Source: Thiobacillus sp. UBA6205 (GTDB lineage Bacteria > Pseudomonadota > Gammaproteobacteria > Burkholderiales > Thiobacillaceae). From it: a DNA stretch of 40,117 bases. The stretch spans positions 1 to 40,117 of the forward strand of contig DISR01000051.1 of the NCBI GenBank assembly GCA_002421825.1, written 5' to 3'. The position numbers were made by a program, and so were the translations under genes. The stretch's first letter is position 1; the number at the start of each line of letters is the position of its first letter. Below are positions 6,945 through 14,811 of the stretch, piece after piece. The notes beneath the pieces are model-generated. The model had not been told where the DNA came from. It was given only the letters and a program-made list of their open reading frames with translations, and made no database searches.

Positions 6945-9821
6945 TCAGTCTTTCTCGTCGCCCCGGCGCGCGTCGTAGCGCAGCACGTCCGGGCGGCTGT
7001 AATGGTCGGAGGGCAGCCTCTTCACGCGGTCGAACTGCGGCCAGCTGCCGGTCTCGCCGGCTTCCGCCTTGCATATCTTCACGCGCAGATCGAACCACGC
7101 CGCCTGGCCGGAGATCGGGTCGGAGTTGGTAAGGCGGCGCTCGCCCTGCTTTTCTGGCAACAGCTCGGAAATCAGGTGGTTGAGCAAAAATCCTTTGGTC
7201 GCCTCGGACGCGTCTTCCTTCAGGCCCCAGGTGCCCTTCTGCTTGCCGATGGCGTTCCAGGTCCACACCGTGTCTTCCTGGGTGCCTTCCATGGTCTTCA
7301 ACTGGCAACGGATCTTGCCGTTGTGCGACTCCACCCACACCCAGTCGTAGTCCTTGAGCCCCATGTCGGCGGCTTTCCTGGCGTTCATGTACAAATAATT
7401 CTGCGCCATGATCTGGCGCAGCCAGACGTTCTGCGAATCCCAGGAGTGGTACATGAACATGGGCCGCTGGGTCAGCGCGAAGAAGGGATACTCCCCGGCA
7501 TCCACGCGCTGCTGCTCCAGCGGCTGGTACCACATGGGCAGCGGATCGAAATACCTGGCGAGGCGCTCCTTGTCCGCCGGGTCCTTCGGCTGCGGGCCGT
7601 CATAGAGGCCTTGGCCGGCCAAGCGGAATTTCTGCAGCGGCTCGGAATAGAACTGCATGATGATGGGCTCGACCTTGCCGATGAAGCCGGCGTCCGCGGC
7701 GACTTCCAGGTAGTCGCGGTTCACGTAACGCATGTACTTCTGGTTGTCCGGCCAGTGGTGGGCAAAGAAGCTCTGGTTGTCGATGTAGGCCTGCCACTGC
7801 CTGGGATTGGGCTCGCCCTTGAGGAATTTGTCGCCATCCTTGCCGCGCCAGCCGGCGAGGAAACCCACGCCGGGCGAACGCTCGTAATTGACGATGAAGT
7901 CCGGGTAGTCCTTGAACTTGCGCGTGCCGTCCTGGTTGGTGAAAGCCGGGAACTTGAGGCGCCCCGCCAGCTCCACCATGACTTCCTGCCACGGGCGCAC
8001 GTTGCGGTCGGGCGTCACCAGCGGATAGCGGATGGCGTCGGCCGCCGCGTCCGGCTCGGAAATCGGGCGGTCCAGCAGCGAAATGCAGTCGTGGCGCTCG
8101 AGATAGGTCGTATCCGGCAGCACCAGGTCGGCGAAGTTGACCATCTCGGAATGGAAGGCGTCGACCACCACCAGGAAGGGGATCTTGTACTGGTCGGGCT
8201 CCTCGGGGTCCTTCTCGCGCAGCATGTCCTGGATGTTCCCGGTGTTCATGGACGAATTCCACGCCATGTTGGCCATGAACAGGATCAGGGTGTCGAGCGC
8301 ATACGGATCATGGTTGGTGGCATTGGTGATCACCATGTGCATGAGGCCGTGCGAGGACAGCGGCGCCTCCCACGAATAGGCCTTGTCGATGCGCAGCGGG
8401 TTGCCGTGCTCGTCGATCACCAGGTCTTCCGGCCGCGTGGGGAATCCGAGCGGCGGGCGCGACAGCGCGGTGTTGGGCGCATTGATGATGTCGAGGTTGT
8501 TTTCCGGCAACTGGTGCGGCGGGATCGGCTTCGGATACGGCGCGCGCGCACGGAAGTTGCCGGGGCCGTCGAGCGCCCCCAGCAGCATCTGGATGAAGTG
8601 GATGGCGCGGCAGGAATGGAAGCCGTTGGAGTGCGCGGAAATGCCGCGCATGGCGTACATCGCCACCGGGCGGCCGATCACCTTGTCATGCTTGCGGCCC
8701 CACACGTCAGTCCACGCTATGGGCAGTTCGATGGCTTCCTTGAAGGCGACGTGCGCCATTTCCAGGGCGATGCGCTCGATGGTCTCGGCCGGCACGCCGC
8801 ATTCGGCGGCGACATTGGCCGGGGCATAGCGCTCGTCCAGGTAACGCTCGGCCATCAGGGTGAACGAGGTCTTCAGCCTCCTTCCGTCTTGCGCCACGAA
8901 ATCGCCGAACAGCGCCGGGGTGATGCCCACGTCGGCGCCGTTGACGAAGCTTTCCTTTTCCAGGTCCCACACCTGCGGCTGGCCGTTCTCGTCGCGCAGG
9001 AACAGGCCGTCGTCCTTGTGGCCGGGGTTCCGGATCACCAGCCAGCTGGCGTTGGTGTAGTTGATGAGGAACTCATAGTCAAAGAGTTCGCGCGTGAGCA
9101 GCACGTGCACGATGGACATGGCGAAGAGGCCGTCCATGCCGGGCTTGATCGGCACCCATTCATCGGCGATGGCGGAATAGCCGGTGCGCACCGGGTTGAC
9201 CGAGACAAATTTGCCGCCGCCGCGCTTGAGTTTTTCCAAACCGATCTTGATGGGGTTGGAGGAGTGATCCTCGGCCACGCCCCAGAGAATGAAATACTTG
9301 GCGTAATCCCAGTCGGGCGCGCCGAATTCCCAGAACGAGAAACCGATGGTGTAAAGGCCGGCCACGGCCATGTTCACCGAGCAGAAACCGCCGTGCGCCG
9401 CCCAGTTTGGAGTGCCGAACTGCTGCGCCCACAGGCCGGTGAGCGCCTGCATCTGGTCGCGACCGGTGAAGAAGGCCAGCTTGGACGGGTCGGTGGCGCG
9501 GATTTCCTGCAGTCGGTCGGTCAGGATGTCCAGCGCCTGATCCCACTCGATGGCCTCGAACTCGCCGGCGCCGCGCTCGGTGCCGGGCTTGCGGATCAGG
9601 GGCTGCGACAGGCGAGCCCTGGAATACAGCTTCATGATGCCCGCCGAACCCTTGGCGCACAGCACCCCCTGGTTGGTGGGGTGGTTCTTGTTGCCCTGGA
9701 TGTAGCGAACCTTGCCTTCGTGCAGCGTCACCTTGATGCCGCAGCGGCAAGCGCACATGTAGCAGGTGGAATACTTGATTTCCTGTTTGGAATGGTCTTC
9801 GACCGGTATGCGTGCGTTCAT
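6945..9821 (-). CDS. soeA: SoeA: molybdopterin catalytic subunit of cytoplasmic sulfite dehydrogenase
   Basis: A 958-residue member of the DMSO-reductase (CISM) family that would oxidise sulfite to sulfate directly in the cytoplasm. Near the N-terminus the [4Fe-4S] motif is C20-x2-C23-x3-C27-x27-C55 (YSTCYMCACRCG, then NQGVLCAKGS). The molybdopterin domains follow, including FFTGRDQMQALTG and AAHGGFCSVNMA, and the C-terminal dinucleotide-binding part has FFALTQRPMFMYHSWDSQN. There is no twin-arginine signal before the first cysteine, unlike periplasmic polysulfide or thiosulfate reductases, and this supports SoeA. Start ATG at 9821; its ribosome site is weak. It heads soeA-soeB-soeC, and the Mo-cofactor gene moaC lies just upstream. 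Direction of the reaction is inferred from family and context, not from the sequence alone. Confidence 0.92.
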   Translation of the reverse strand: MNARIPVEDHSKQEIKYSTCYMCACRCGIKVTLHEGKVRYIQGNKNHPTNQGVLCAKGSAGIMKLYSRARLSQPLIRKPGTERGAGEFEAIEWDQALDILTDRLQEIRATDPSKLAFFTGRDQMQALTGLWAQQFGTPNWAAHGGFCSVNMAVAGLYTIGFSFWEFGAPDWDYAKYFILWGVAEDHSSNPIKIGLEKLKRGGGKFVSVNPVRTGYSAIADEWVPIKPGMDGLFAMSIVHVLLTRELFDYEFLINYTNASWLVIRNPGHKDDGLFLRDENGQPQVWDLEKESFVNGADVGITPALFGDFVAQDGRRLKTSFTLMAERYLDERYAPANVAAECGVPAETIERIALEMAHVAFKEAIELPIAWTDVWGRKHDKVIGRPVAMYAMRGISAHSNGFHSCRAIHFIQMLLGALDGPGNFRARAPYPKPIPPHQLPENNLDIINAPNTALSRPPLGFPTRPEDLVIDEHGNPLRIDKAYSWEAPLSSHGLMHMVITNATNHDPYALDTLILFMANMAWNSSMNTGNIQDMLREKDPEEPDQYKIPFLVVVDAFHSEMVNFADLVLPDTTYLERHDCISLLDRPISEPDAAADAIRYPLVTPDRNVRPWQEVMVELAGRLKFPAFTNQDGTRKFKDYPDFIVNYERSPGVGFLAGWRGKDGDKFLKGEPNPRQWQAYIDNQSFFAHHWPDNQKYMRYVNRDYLEVAADAGFIGKVEPIIMQFYSEPLQKFRLAGQGLYDGPQPKDPADKERLARYFDPLPMWYQPLEQQRVDAGEYPFFALTQRPMFMYHSWDSQNVWLRQIMAQNYLYMNARKAADMGLKDYDWVWVESHNGKIRCQLKTMEGTQEDTVWTWNAIGKQKGTWGLKEDASEATKGFLLNHLISELLPEKQGERRLTNSDPISGQAAWFDLRVKICKAEAGETGSWPQFDRVKRLPSDHYSRPDVLRYDARRGDEKD

Positions 9822-10001
9822 TGTTCAAAAGACAAATTAAGCGCATCCCCCGGAAGATTCCGCGGGAAAAGTCCAGCATAGTGGATCACCGTCCGAAAAG
9901 CTGTGTGATTTACAGCCAGGAAGTCCCGGTCAGACAACCGGAGATGCGCTCGGCAACAAAAGCTGCCCAGTAATATTAATAGTTTCGAATATCTTGTTAT
10001 A

Positions 10002-10027
10002 TTGCTTGAACAAACCGGTTTAAGCAA
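10002..10027. other. Imperfect dyad in the gap upstream of soeA
   Basis: The 235-base gap 9822-10056 holds no gene. At its far end TTGCTT-gaac-AAACC pairs with GGTTT-AAGCAA (10002-10027), a dyad with a four-base bulge and no T-run. It could be an operator for soeA or a remnant terminator of the decayed thioredoxin gene. No convincing promoter was found in the gap by eye. Confidence 0.3.
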
Positions 10028-10056
10028 TCAACGAATTGAATTCGCTGCCAAATAAA

Positions 10057-10350
10057 TTAAATCGTGGTCGGCAACAAGGGTTCTGCCTGCCTGGGCATCC
10101 CCTCGATCAGCGTCACCGCCTCTCCCTTGTCCCATTCTGTCGTGCCGGTGAGGCCATAACGCACCCTGTCCTCGCGATCGATCAGAAAACTGGTGGGCAG
10201 GCCGAACACCTTCCGGCGCCTGGTCGCCGTGCTGTCACTGTTGTGCAGCAAGCCTGGGTTTCACCGGAAGGAAGCACAATGCCCGCCTTTTCGGCCCGTG
10301 CGGACAGCGCGCACTGCATGGCACCCATGCAGGCAACCAGGAATTTCATG
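10057..10350 (-). pseudogene. Remnant of a TlpA/ResA-like thioredoxin gene
   Basis: The intact family acts in the periplasm as a thiol-disulfide oxidoreductase with a CxxC site. Here two pieces remain. The first, from the ATG at 10350, reads MKFLVACMGAMQCALSARAEKAGIVLPSGE, like a signal peptide and the start of a mature protein. The second, in another frame from about 10253, reads LLHNSDSTATRRRKVFGLPTSF and LIDREDRVRYGLTGTTEW, which is the end of a thioredoxin fold including the cis-Pro loop (GLPTSF). Everything between, roughly 100 residues with the CxxC motif, is gone, and the frames no longer match. The simplest reading is an internal deletion with loss of frame. It follows moaC on the same strand. 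The 64-residue second piece has an ATG but no partner domain, so it is unlikely to work alone. Confidence 0.65.
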
Positions 10351-10393
10351 CCGACACCAACGGAGCACAATCGTACTCGCTGCCGATCAGCAG

Positions 10394-10873
10394 TCAGGGG
10401 GCCTCCCAGACACCGGACTTGCCGCCCTCTTTCCGCAGCAGGCGCACGCCTTCGATGACCATGCCCCGGTCGACCGCCTTGCACATGTCGTAAATGGTAA
10501 GGAGGCCCACGCTCACACCGGTCAGCGCCTCCATTTCGACGCCCGTCTTGCCGGTGAGCTCGGCGGTCACCGTGCAATGCACGCAGGATTTGTCCTTGTC
10601 CAGCTCGAAATCGACCGAGAGATGCGTCAAGGCCAGCGGGTGGCACAGCGGGATCAGGTCGGAAGCGCGCTTGGCGGCCTGGATGGCCGCCACCCTGGCC
10701 ACGCCCAGCACATCGCCCTTTTTCGCACTGCCCGTCGCGATCATCTCCAGCGTTGCCTCGTTCATGCGCACCAAGCCAGTCGCTATCGCTCGCCTTGCCG
10801 TATCCCCCTTGGCGCCCACATCGACCATGATGGCGCGTCCCTGATCGTCAAAATGGGTAAAACCACCGCTCAT
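10394..10873 (-). CDS. moaC: MoaC: cyclic pyranopterin monophosphate synthase
   Basis: A 159-residue enzyme of molybdenum-cofactor synthesis that converts the MoaA product (3',8-cyclo-GTP) into cyclic pyranopterin monophosphate in the cytoplasm. Visible family motifs are MVDVGAKGDTAR, SDLIPLCHPL (residues 72-80), and VEMEALTGVSVGLLTIYDMCKA (from about residue 112), with the usual length of about 160. The start is the ATG at 10873 (MSGGFTHFDD) behind GGGAG; longer starts add a tail absent from MoaC. It is transcribed away from the bepA-like gene and toward soeA, the molybdenum enzyme that needs this cofactor, with the thioredoxin remnant between them. Confidence 0.96.
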   Translation of the reverse strand: MSGGFTHFDDQGRAIMVDVGAKGDTARRAIATGLVRMNEATLEMIATGSAKKGDVLGVARVAAIQAAKRASDLIPLCHPLALTHLSVDFELDKDKSCVHCTVTAELTGKTGVEMEALTGVSVGLLTIYDMCKAVDRGMVIEGVRLLRKEGGKSGVWEAP

Positions 10874-10921
10874 TGCTAAACTCCCGGGTGAACTCTTGGA
10901 CAATTGGGCCATCTTAGCATC

Positions 10922-12349
10922 GTGAGAAAAATCCCCAGCCTGCTGCTCGCATTTGCGCTCGCCGTCTCCCCCGGCATGGCCAACGACCTGCCCGATCTGG
11001 GCGAGGCCTCCCGCCAGCACCTTTCCGAGAAACAGGAAAGGGAGATCGCGCGTTCCATCATGCGCGACCTATACAGCAGCCCGAATTATCTGGCCGACGC
11101 GGAAATCGAAGCCTACCTCAACAACCTGGGCAGGCGGCTTGCCGCTGAAAGTTCGGCAAGCGGGCGCAGCCTGACTTTTTTCACGATGCACGATTCCTCC
11201 ATCAATGCGTTCGCGCTGCCCGGCGGCTACATCGGCGTGCATACCGGCCTGCTCCAGTCCGCGGAAAGCGAGTCGGAACTGGCAGGTGTGCTGGCGCACG
11301 AAATCGCGCATGTCTCCCAGGAACATCTGTCGCGCATGATCGCCCAGCACGAGCAAAGCTATCTGCCCTCGCTGGCGGCGCTCGCAGTCGCCGTCCTGGC
11401 CGCGCGCGCGAACGCCAATGCGGGCTCGGCCGCCATCGCCGCCAGCCAGGCGCTCAGTCTGCAAAGCCAGCTCGATTTCACGCGCGAACACGAGCGCGAG
11501 GCGGATCGCATCGGATTGGACATCCTGACCCGTGCCAATTTCGACCCGCGCGGCATGTCCGGATTCTTCACCCGCCTGCAACGGGCGAACCGCCTGTACG
11601 ACAACAATGCCCCCGATTACCTGCGCACCCATCCGCTCAACAGCCAGCGCATTGCCGACATGGATGGCCGTGTCGAGCGCATGCCCTACAAACAGGTGCG
11701 CGATTCTGACGAATTCCACTTCATGCGCGCCCGGCTGATCGCCATGAGCGGAACCGCCGACGATGCCGTCAACCGGCTGCGCGACCAGGTGCAGAACCGG
11801 AAGGCGCCGCTGCAGGCTGCCAACCATTACGGACTGTCTCTCGCCCTGGCGCGCCAGCACAAGCTTGTCGAAGCCGAAAAGGAACTGGCCTCTGCCATGA
11901 AGGAAAGCAAGTCGCCCGTATTGTCCAGCCTGCAGGCCGAACTCAAGATCAGAATGGGACGCTTCGAGCAGGGACTCGGCCTGTACCAGGCTGCCATTGC
12001 ACGCCACCCGCTGCACATGCCGCTCGCCTACGGCTACGGCAGCGCGCTGCTCGCTGCCGGGCAGTCGCAGAATGCGATTGACTTTGCATCCGCCCAGACC
12101 CGTCTGCACCCCGAGGATGCGCGCCTGTGGAGACTGCTTGCGCAGGCGCATGCCGCGCTTGGCCACAAGCTTGGCAGCCATCGTGCCGAAGCCGAATCGC
12201 TGGCGGCTCAGGGCAATCTCGCAGGCGCAGTGGAACAAATCGGCCTCGGCCTCAAAGCCGGAGATGGCGATTTCTACGAATTGTCCGCAGCCGAGGCGCG
12301 TCGGCGCGAATGGCAGGAAACGCTTGCCGCCGAAAACCGGAAAAAATAG
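10922..12349 (+). CDS. bepA: BepA-like M48 metalloprotease with TPR region
   Basis: A 475-residue periplasmic zinc protease of the BepA/YfgC family, which in other bacteria assists or degrades outer-membrane proteins such as LptD. The start is taken as GTG at 10922, giving the signal peptide MRKIPSLLLAFALAVSPGMA; a TTG at 10904 is the alternative and neither has a strong ribosome site. The zinc motif HEIAH is at residues 126-130 and the third ligand is in EREADRIG (191-198). A hydrophobic, Ala-rich stretch lies between them. From about residue 270 to the end, helical repeats (for example AANHYGLSLALARQHKLVEAEKEL) form a TPR domain, as in BepA. It is divergent from moaC, with about 50 bases between the two starts. 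Confidence 0.92.
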   Translation: MRKIPSLLLAFALAVSPGMANDLPDLGEASRQHLSEKQEREIARSIMRDLYSSPNYLADAEIEAYLNNLGRRLAAESSASGRSLTFFTMHDSSINAFALPGGYIGVHTGLLQSAESESELAGVLAHEIAHVSQEHLSRMIAQHEQSYLPSLAALAVAVLAARANANAGSAAIAASQALSLQSQLDFTREHEREADRIGLDILTRANFDPRGMSGFFTRLQRANRLYDNNAPDYLRTHPLNSQRIADMDGRVERMPYKQVRDSDEFHFMRARLIAMSGTADDAVNRLRDQVQNRKAPLQAANHYGLSLALARQHKLVEAEKELASAMKESKSPVLSSLQAELKIRMGRFEQGLGLYQAAIARHPLHMPLAYGYGSALLAAGQSQNAIDFASAQTRLHPEDARLWRLLAQAHAALGHKLGSHRAEAESLAAQGNLAGAVEQIGLGLKAGDGDFYELSAAEARRREWQETLAAENRKK

Positions 12350-12407
12350 CCGTACCGGCATCCGCCCGGGCGCATGAAAGTCAGCGCAAAACTAGTATTA
12401 ATCTACT

Positions 12408-12447
12408 TGTGCAAAACCCGGCAAAAAGCGGTTTTGACTATTGCACA
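12408..12447 (+). promoter_or_regulatory. Dyad and weak promoter upstream of the sox genes
   Basis: TGTGCAAAACC (12408-12418) is mirrored by GGTTTTG (12430-12436) and, after six extra bases, GCACA (12443-12447), an interrupted inverted repeat. TTGCAC (12441-12446) and TATGCT (12465-12470), 18 bases apart, could be weak -35 and -10 boxes. The dyad overlapping the -35 is a plausible operator site for the sox operon; the regulator is not in the window. Confidence 0.35.
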
Positions 12448-12495
12448 GAAAAAACATCCTGCTCTATGCTTGGCACATCCATAAAGGATGGCCTG

Positions 12496-12576
12496 ATGCC
12501 AGATAAGGATTCCCGCATATTCCTTGCTGGTGGCGCGCTCAAAAATTCATATGGCAAACATTACAACGGAGGATGA
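12496..12576 (+). CDS. Possible 26-residue leader ORF before soxX
   Basis: ATG at 12496 lies seven bases after AAAGGA, a good ribosome site. The frame runs MPDKDSRIFLAGG and on to YGKHYNGG, then TGA at 12574-12576. Its last codons are the GGAGG ribosome site of soxX, and it ends two bases before the soxX ATG (TGACAATG), so translation of the two would be coupled. The peptide has no signal sequence and no cysteine and matches nothing I recognise. An in-frame ATG at 12466 would lengthen it by ten residues. It may be a true small gene, a leader peptide, or chance. Confidence 0.4.
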   Translation: MPDKDSRIFLAGGALKNSYGKHYNGG

Positions 12577-12578
12577 CA

Positions 12579-12944
12579 ATGCGGATAATCAAACTGTCAG
12601 TGTTGGCAGGTATCGCCGGCATGATGGTCATGGCAACAAGTGTTCAGGCGCAACAAGCCTCCCAAAAAGAGGAAACCGGCAAGGACATCGCCTTTAGCGA
12701 TGCCAAGGGCAACTGCCTGGCTTGCCACGGCATGCCGACCCAGCCCGACGCCCAGGCCGGCGGTTCCTTCGGTCCGCCGCTCATCGCCATGAGCGCGCGC
12801 TTCCCCGACAGAACCGCGCTGCGCGCCAAGATCTGGGATCCGACCGTCTCCAATCCGAACACCTCCATGCCGCCCTTCGGCAAGCACAAGGTGCTGACGG
12901 AACAGGAAATCGACAAAGTCACTGACTTTATATACAGCCTCTAA
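12579..12944 (+). CDS. soxX: SoxX (short type): monohaem cytochrome c of the SoxAX complex
   Basis: A 121-residue periplasmic cytochrome c that accepts electrons when SoxA couples thiosulfate to SoxY. The start used is ATG 12579: GGAGG at 12568-12572 is six bases ahead of it but directly abuts the other candidate ATG at 12573. The signal peptide is about 24 residues (ending SVQAQ). The haem site is CLACH (46-50) and the likely distal ligand is M97 in SMPPFGKH, both typical of SoxX. Its small size matches the short SoxX of green sulfur bacteria and several beta- and gammaproteobacteria rather than the roughly 200-residue form. It opens soxX-soxY-soxZ-soxA, the same gene order as the core of the Chlorobium sox cluster. 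Confidence 0.93.
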   Translation: MRIIKLSVLAGIAGMMVMATSVQAQQASQKEETGKDIAFSDAKGNCLACHGMPTQPDAQAGGSFGPPLIAMSARFPDRTALRAKIWDPTVSNPNTSMPPFGKHKVLTEQEIDKVTDFIYSL

Positions 12945-12962
12945 CTCATCAGGAGATATTGC

Positions 12963-13430
12963 ATGAATGCATTGCGTAGAAACGTCCTCAAGGGTGCCAC
13001 CGGTGCCGGCGCCGTTGCCGTTGCGGTTGCCGCCGGCCTGATCACGCCCGCCCGCGTGCTCGCCGCCACCCCGCGCGCCGCCTTTGACGCCAAGGGCGTG
13101 CCCGACACCCTGAAGGCGCTGGGCATTGCCTCCCCGGCCGACTCGAAGGACATCACCATCAAGGCCCCCGATATCGCCGAGAACGGCGCCGTGGTGCCGG
13201 TGGAAGTCACCAGCGGCATCGCCGGCACTTCCGCCATCGCCATCCTGGCCGAGAAAAACGCCTCCCCCCTGGTTGCCGGCTTCGACTTTCAGGGCGGCGC
13301 CCAGGGCTTCATTTCCACCCGCATCAAGATGGCCAACACCTCCATGGTGCGCGCCGTCGTGACGGCCGGCGGCAAGACCTACACCGCCGCCAAGGAAGTG
13401 AAAGTCACCATCGGCGGCTGCGGCGGTTAA
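12963..13430 (+). CDS. soxY: SoxY: sulfur-carrier subunit of SoxYZ
   Basis: A 155-residue periplasmic protein whose C-terminal cysteine carries the thiosulfate-derived sulfur through the Sox cycle. The last residues are GGCGG (carrier cysteine C153), the hallmark of SoxY. The N-terminus MNALRRNVLKGATGAGAVA has a twin-arginine motif (RRNVLKG), consistent with Tat export, by which SoxZ without its own signal would be carried along. It begins 18 bases after soxX behind AGGAGA and is followed by soxZ after 53 bases. Confidence 0.97.
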   Translation: MNALRRNVLKGATGAGAVAVAVAAGLITPARVLAATPRAAFDAKGVPDTLKALGIASPADSKDITIKAPDIAENGAVVPVEVTSGIAGTSAIAILAEKNASPLVAGFDFQGGAQGFISTRIKMANTSMVRAVVTAGGKTYTAAKEVKVTIGGCGG

Positions 13431-13483
13431 TTCCTGTCCGAACACGCAACCGATCGATACCGAATTGAGCAAAGGAAACGAAC

Positions 13484-13798
13484 ATGGCTGAACCAATGAA
13501 AATCCGTGCCACCATGCAAGGCGACGTGGCCGATGTGAAAGTGCTGATGAACCACCCCATGGAAACCGGCTTGCGCAAGGACGCCAAGACCGGCCAGCTG
13601 GTGCCGGCGCACCATATCAACACCGTGACCGCCAAGGTCAACGGCGCGGTCGTGCTGGAAGGCAGCATGGCCGGCGGCGTGTCCAAGAATCCCTTCCTGG
13701 GTTTCAAGGTCAAGGGAGCCAAAGCCGGGGACACCATCGAGTTGTCCTGGGAAGACAACAAGGGCGACAAGCGCACCGACACCGCCAAGATTGGCTGA
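13484..13798 (+). CDS. soxZ: SoxZ: partner subunit of SoxYZ
   Basis: A 104-residue immunoglobulin-like protein that forms the SoxYZ heterodimer. Family features seen are MKIRATMQGDVADVKVLMNHPMETGLR and VSKNPFLGFKVKGAKAGDTIELSW. It has no cysteine and no signal peptide, as usual for SoxZ, so it should reach the periplasm bound to Tat-exported SoxY. An AAAGGAAA site precedes the start. A GC-rich stem-loop lies downstream before soxA. Confidence 0.97.
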   Translation: MAEPMKIRATMQGDVADVKVLMNHPMETGLRKDAKTGQLVPAHHINTVTAKVNGAVVLEGSMAGGVSKNPFLGFKVKGAKAGDTIELSWEDNKGDKRTDTAKIG

Positions 13799-13817
13799 CT
13801 ATCAACCTGGCGCCGGC

Positions 13818-13833
13818 CGGGGCGCGAGCCCCG
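13818..13833 (+). other. Stem-loop between soxZ and soxA
   Basis: CGGGGC-GCGA-GCCCCG, a six-base GC stem closed by a GNRA-type tetraloop, 20 bases after soxZ. No T-run follows, so it is more likely a transcript-stability element than a terminator. The whole soxZ-soxA gap is 144 bases. Confidence 0.4.
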
Positions 13834-13942
13834 CTTGCCCTTTCGCTGATTTTCCGCCTTCTGGCTGCGGCTGACAGGCTTCCGAATGATCCGGAGGCGG
13901 CGTTGATTTTTCCATCCTTATCCTTTTCCAAAGGGGGTCTGT

Positions 13943-14785
13943 ATGTTCAAGAAAACCTTGCGTGCCCTGCCCATCGCGCTGGCCGTCTCGGCCACGGCCG
14001 GCCTCAGCATGGCCGAAGCGCCGGAGGACGTGCTTGACAAGCTGATCAAGAAAACCAACTCTCCTTATCTGACCCAGAGTCCTCAGAACATCATGATAAT
14101 GCCGGACAACCCGGCGTGGCTGGTCGCCGATGAGGGCGCAATCCTGTTCAGGACGCCGCGCGGCCCGAAGAACGCCTCCCTGGAAAAGTGCGATTTCGGC
14201 AAGGGCCCGGGCGTGCTGGAAGGCGCCCACGTCGAACTGCCGCGCTATTTCGCCGACACCGGCAAGGTCATGGACCTGGATAGCCGGCTCGTGCATTGCA
14301 TGAAAACCCTGCAAGGCTTTACCGACAATGATCCCGCGATCAAGAAGAAGCACGGTTCGGACAGCGACATCATGAAGCTGCAGACCTACATCGCCAGCAA
14401 GTCCGGCGGCATGTCCTGGAATCCGCCGATGAACCACCCAATGGAGAAGGCCATGCGCAATGCCGGCGAGGTCATGTTCTATCGCCGCTCCGGGACCATG
14501 GACTTCAGTTGCTCGACCTGCCACACGCAGGACGGCAAGCGCATTCGCGCCTCGGTGCTGCCCAACATCAACCGGCCGGACGAGTGGACCAAGGCGATTT
14601 CCTGGCCGGCATACCGGACCAGCCACGACCACGTCCGCAGCAGCCAGCATCGCGTTCTCGAATGCCTGTGGCAGATGCGCTACCCCGACATCCGGAACGG
14701 TTCCGATGCCTCGATTGCGTTGATTTCGTTCTGGACCGATGCCGCGCGCGGCGCGCCGGCCATCCTGCCCGACCTGAAGCGCTGA
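13943..14785 (+). CDS. soxA: SoxA, copy 1 (monohaem, Chlorobium-like type)
   Basis: A 280-residue periplasmic SoxA (L-cysteine S-thiosulfotransferase) that, with SoxX, joins thiosulfate to the SoxY cysteine. The signal peptide ends near residue 24 (SMAEA). There is one haem motif, CSTCH (190-194), and the catalytic, haem-ligating cysteine is probably C241 in ECLWQMRYP. In place of an N-terminal haem there are two cysteines, C83 (EKCDFGKGPG) and C119 (LVHCMKTLQGF), as in SoxA types where a disulfide replaces that haem. The segments TPRGPKNASLEKCDFGKGPG and VELPRYFADTG are close to what I know of green-sulfur-type SoxA. It follows soxZ and precedes a second soxX. The accessory soxK often found with this type was not seen. 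Confidence 0.92.
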   Translation: MFKKTLRALPIALAVSATAGLSMAEAPEDVLDKLIKKTNSPYLTQSPQNIMIMPDNPAWLVADEGAILFRTPRGPKNASLEKCDFGKGPGVLEGAHVELPRYFADTGKVMDLDSRLVHCMKTLQGFTDNDPAIKKKHGSDSDIMKLQTYIASKSGGMSWNPPMNHPMEKAMRNAGEVMFYRRSGTMDFSCSTCHTQDGKRIRASVLPNINRPDEWTKAISWPAYRTSHDHVRSSQHRVLECLWQMRYPDIRNGSDASIALISFWTDAARGAPAILPDLKR

Positions 14786-14811
14786 CCGCCGACTCACGAG
14801 GAGAGCCCCAC

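Noticed and set aside
7002..9881. A 959-residue open frame on the plus strand
   Set aside because: It is the exact antisense shadow of soeA, kept open by GC-rich codon bias. It has no recognisable domain and no ribosome site.
10394..11020. Longer start for moaC at 11020
   Set aside because: It would overlap the bepA-like gene and add about 50 residues absent from MoaC; ATG 10873 has a proper ribosome site.
12469..12487. A sigma-54-like TTGGCACATCC upstream of soxX
   Set aside because: The -24 half is good, but the GC of the -12 element is missing at the required ten-base distance.
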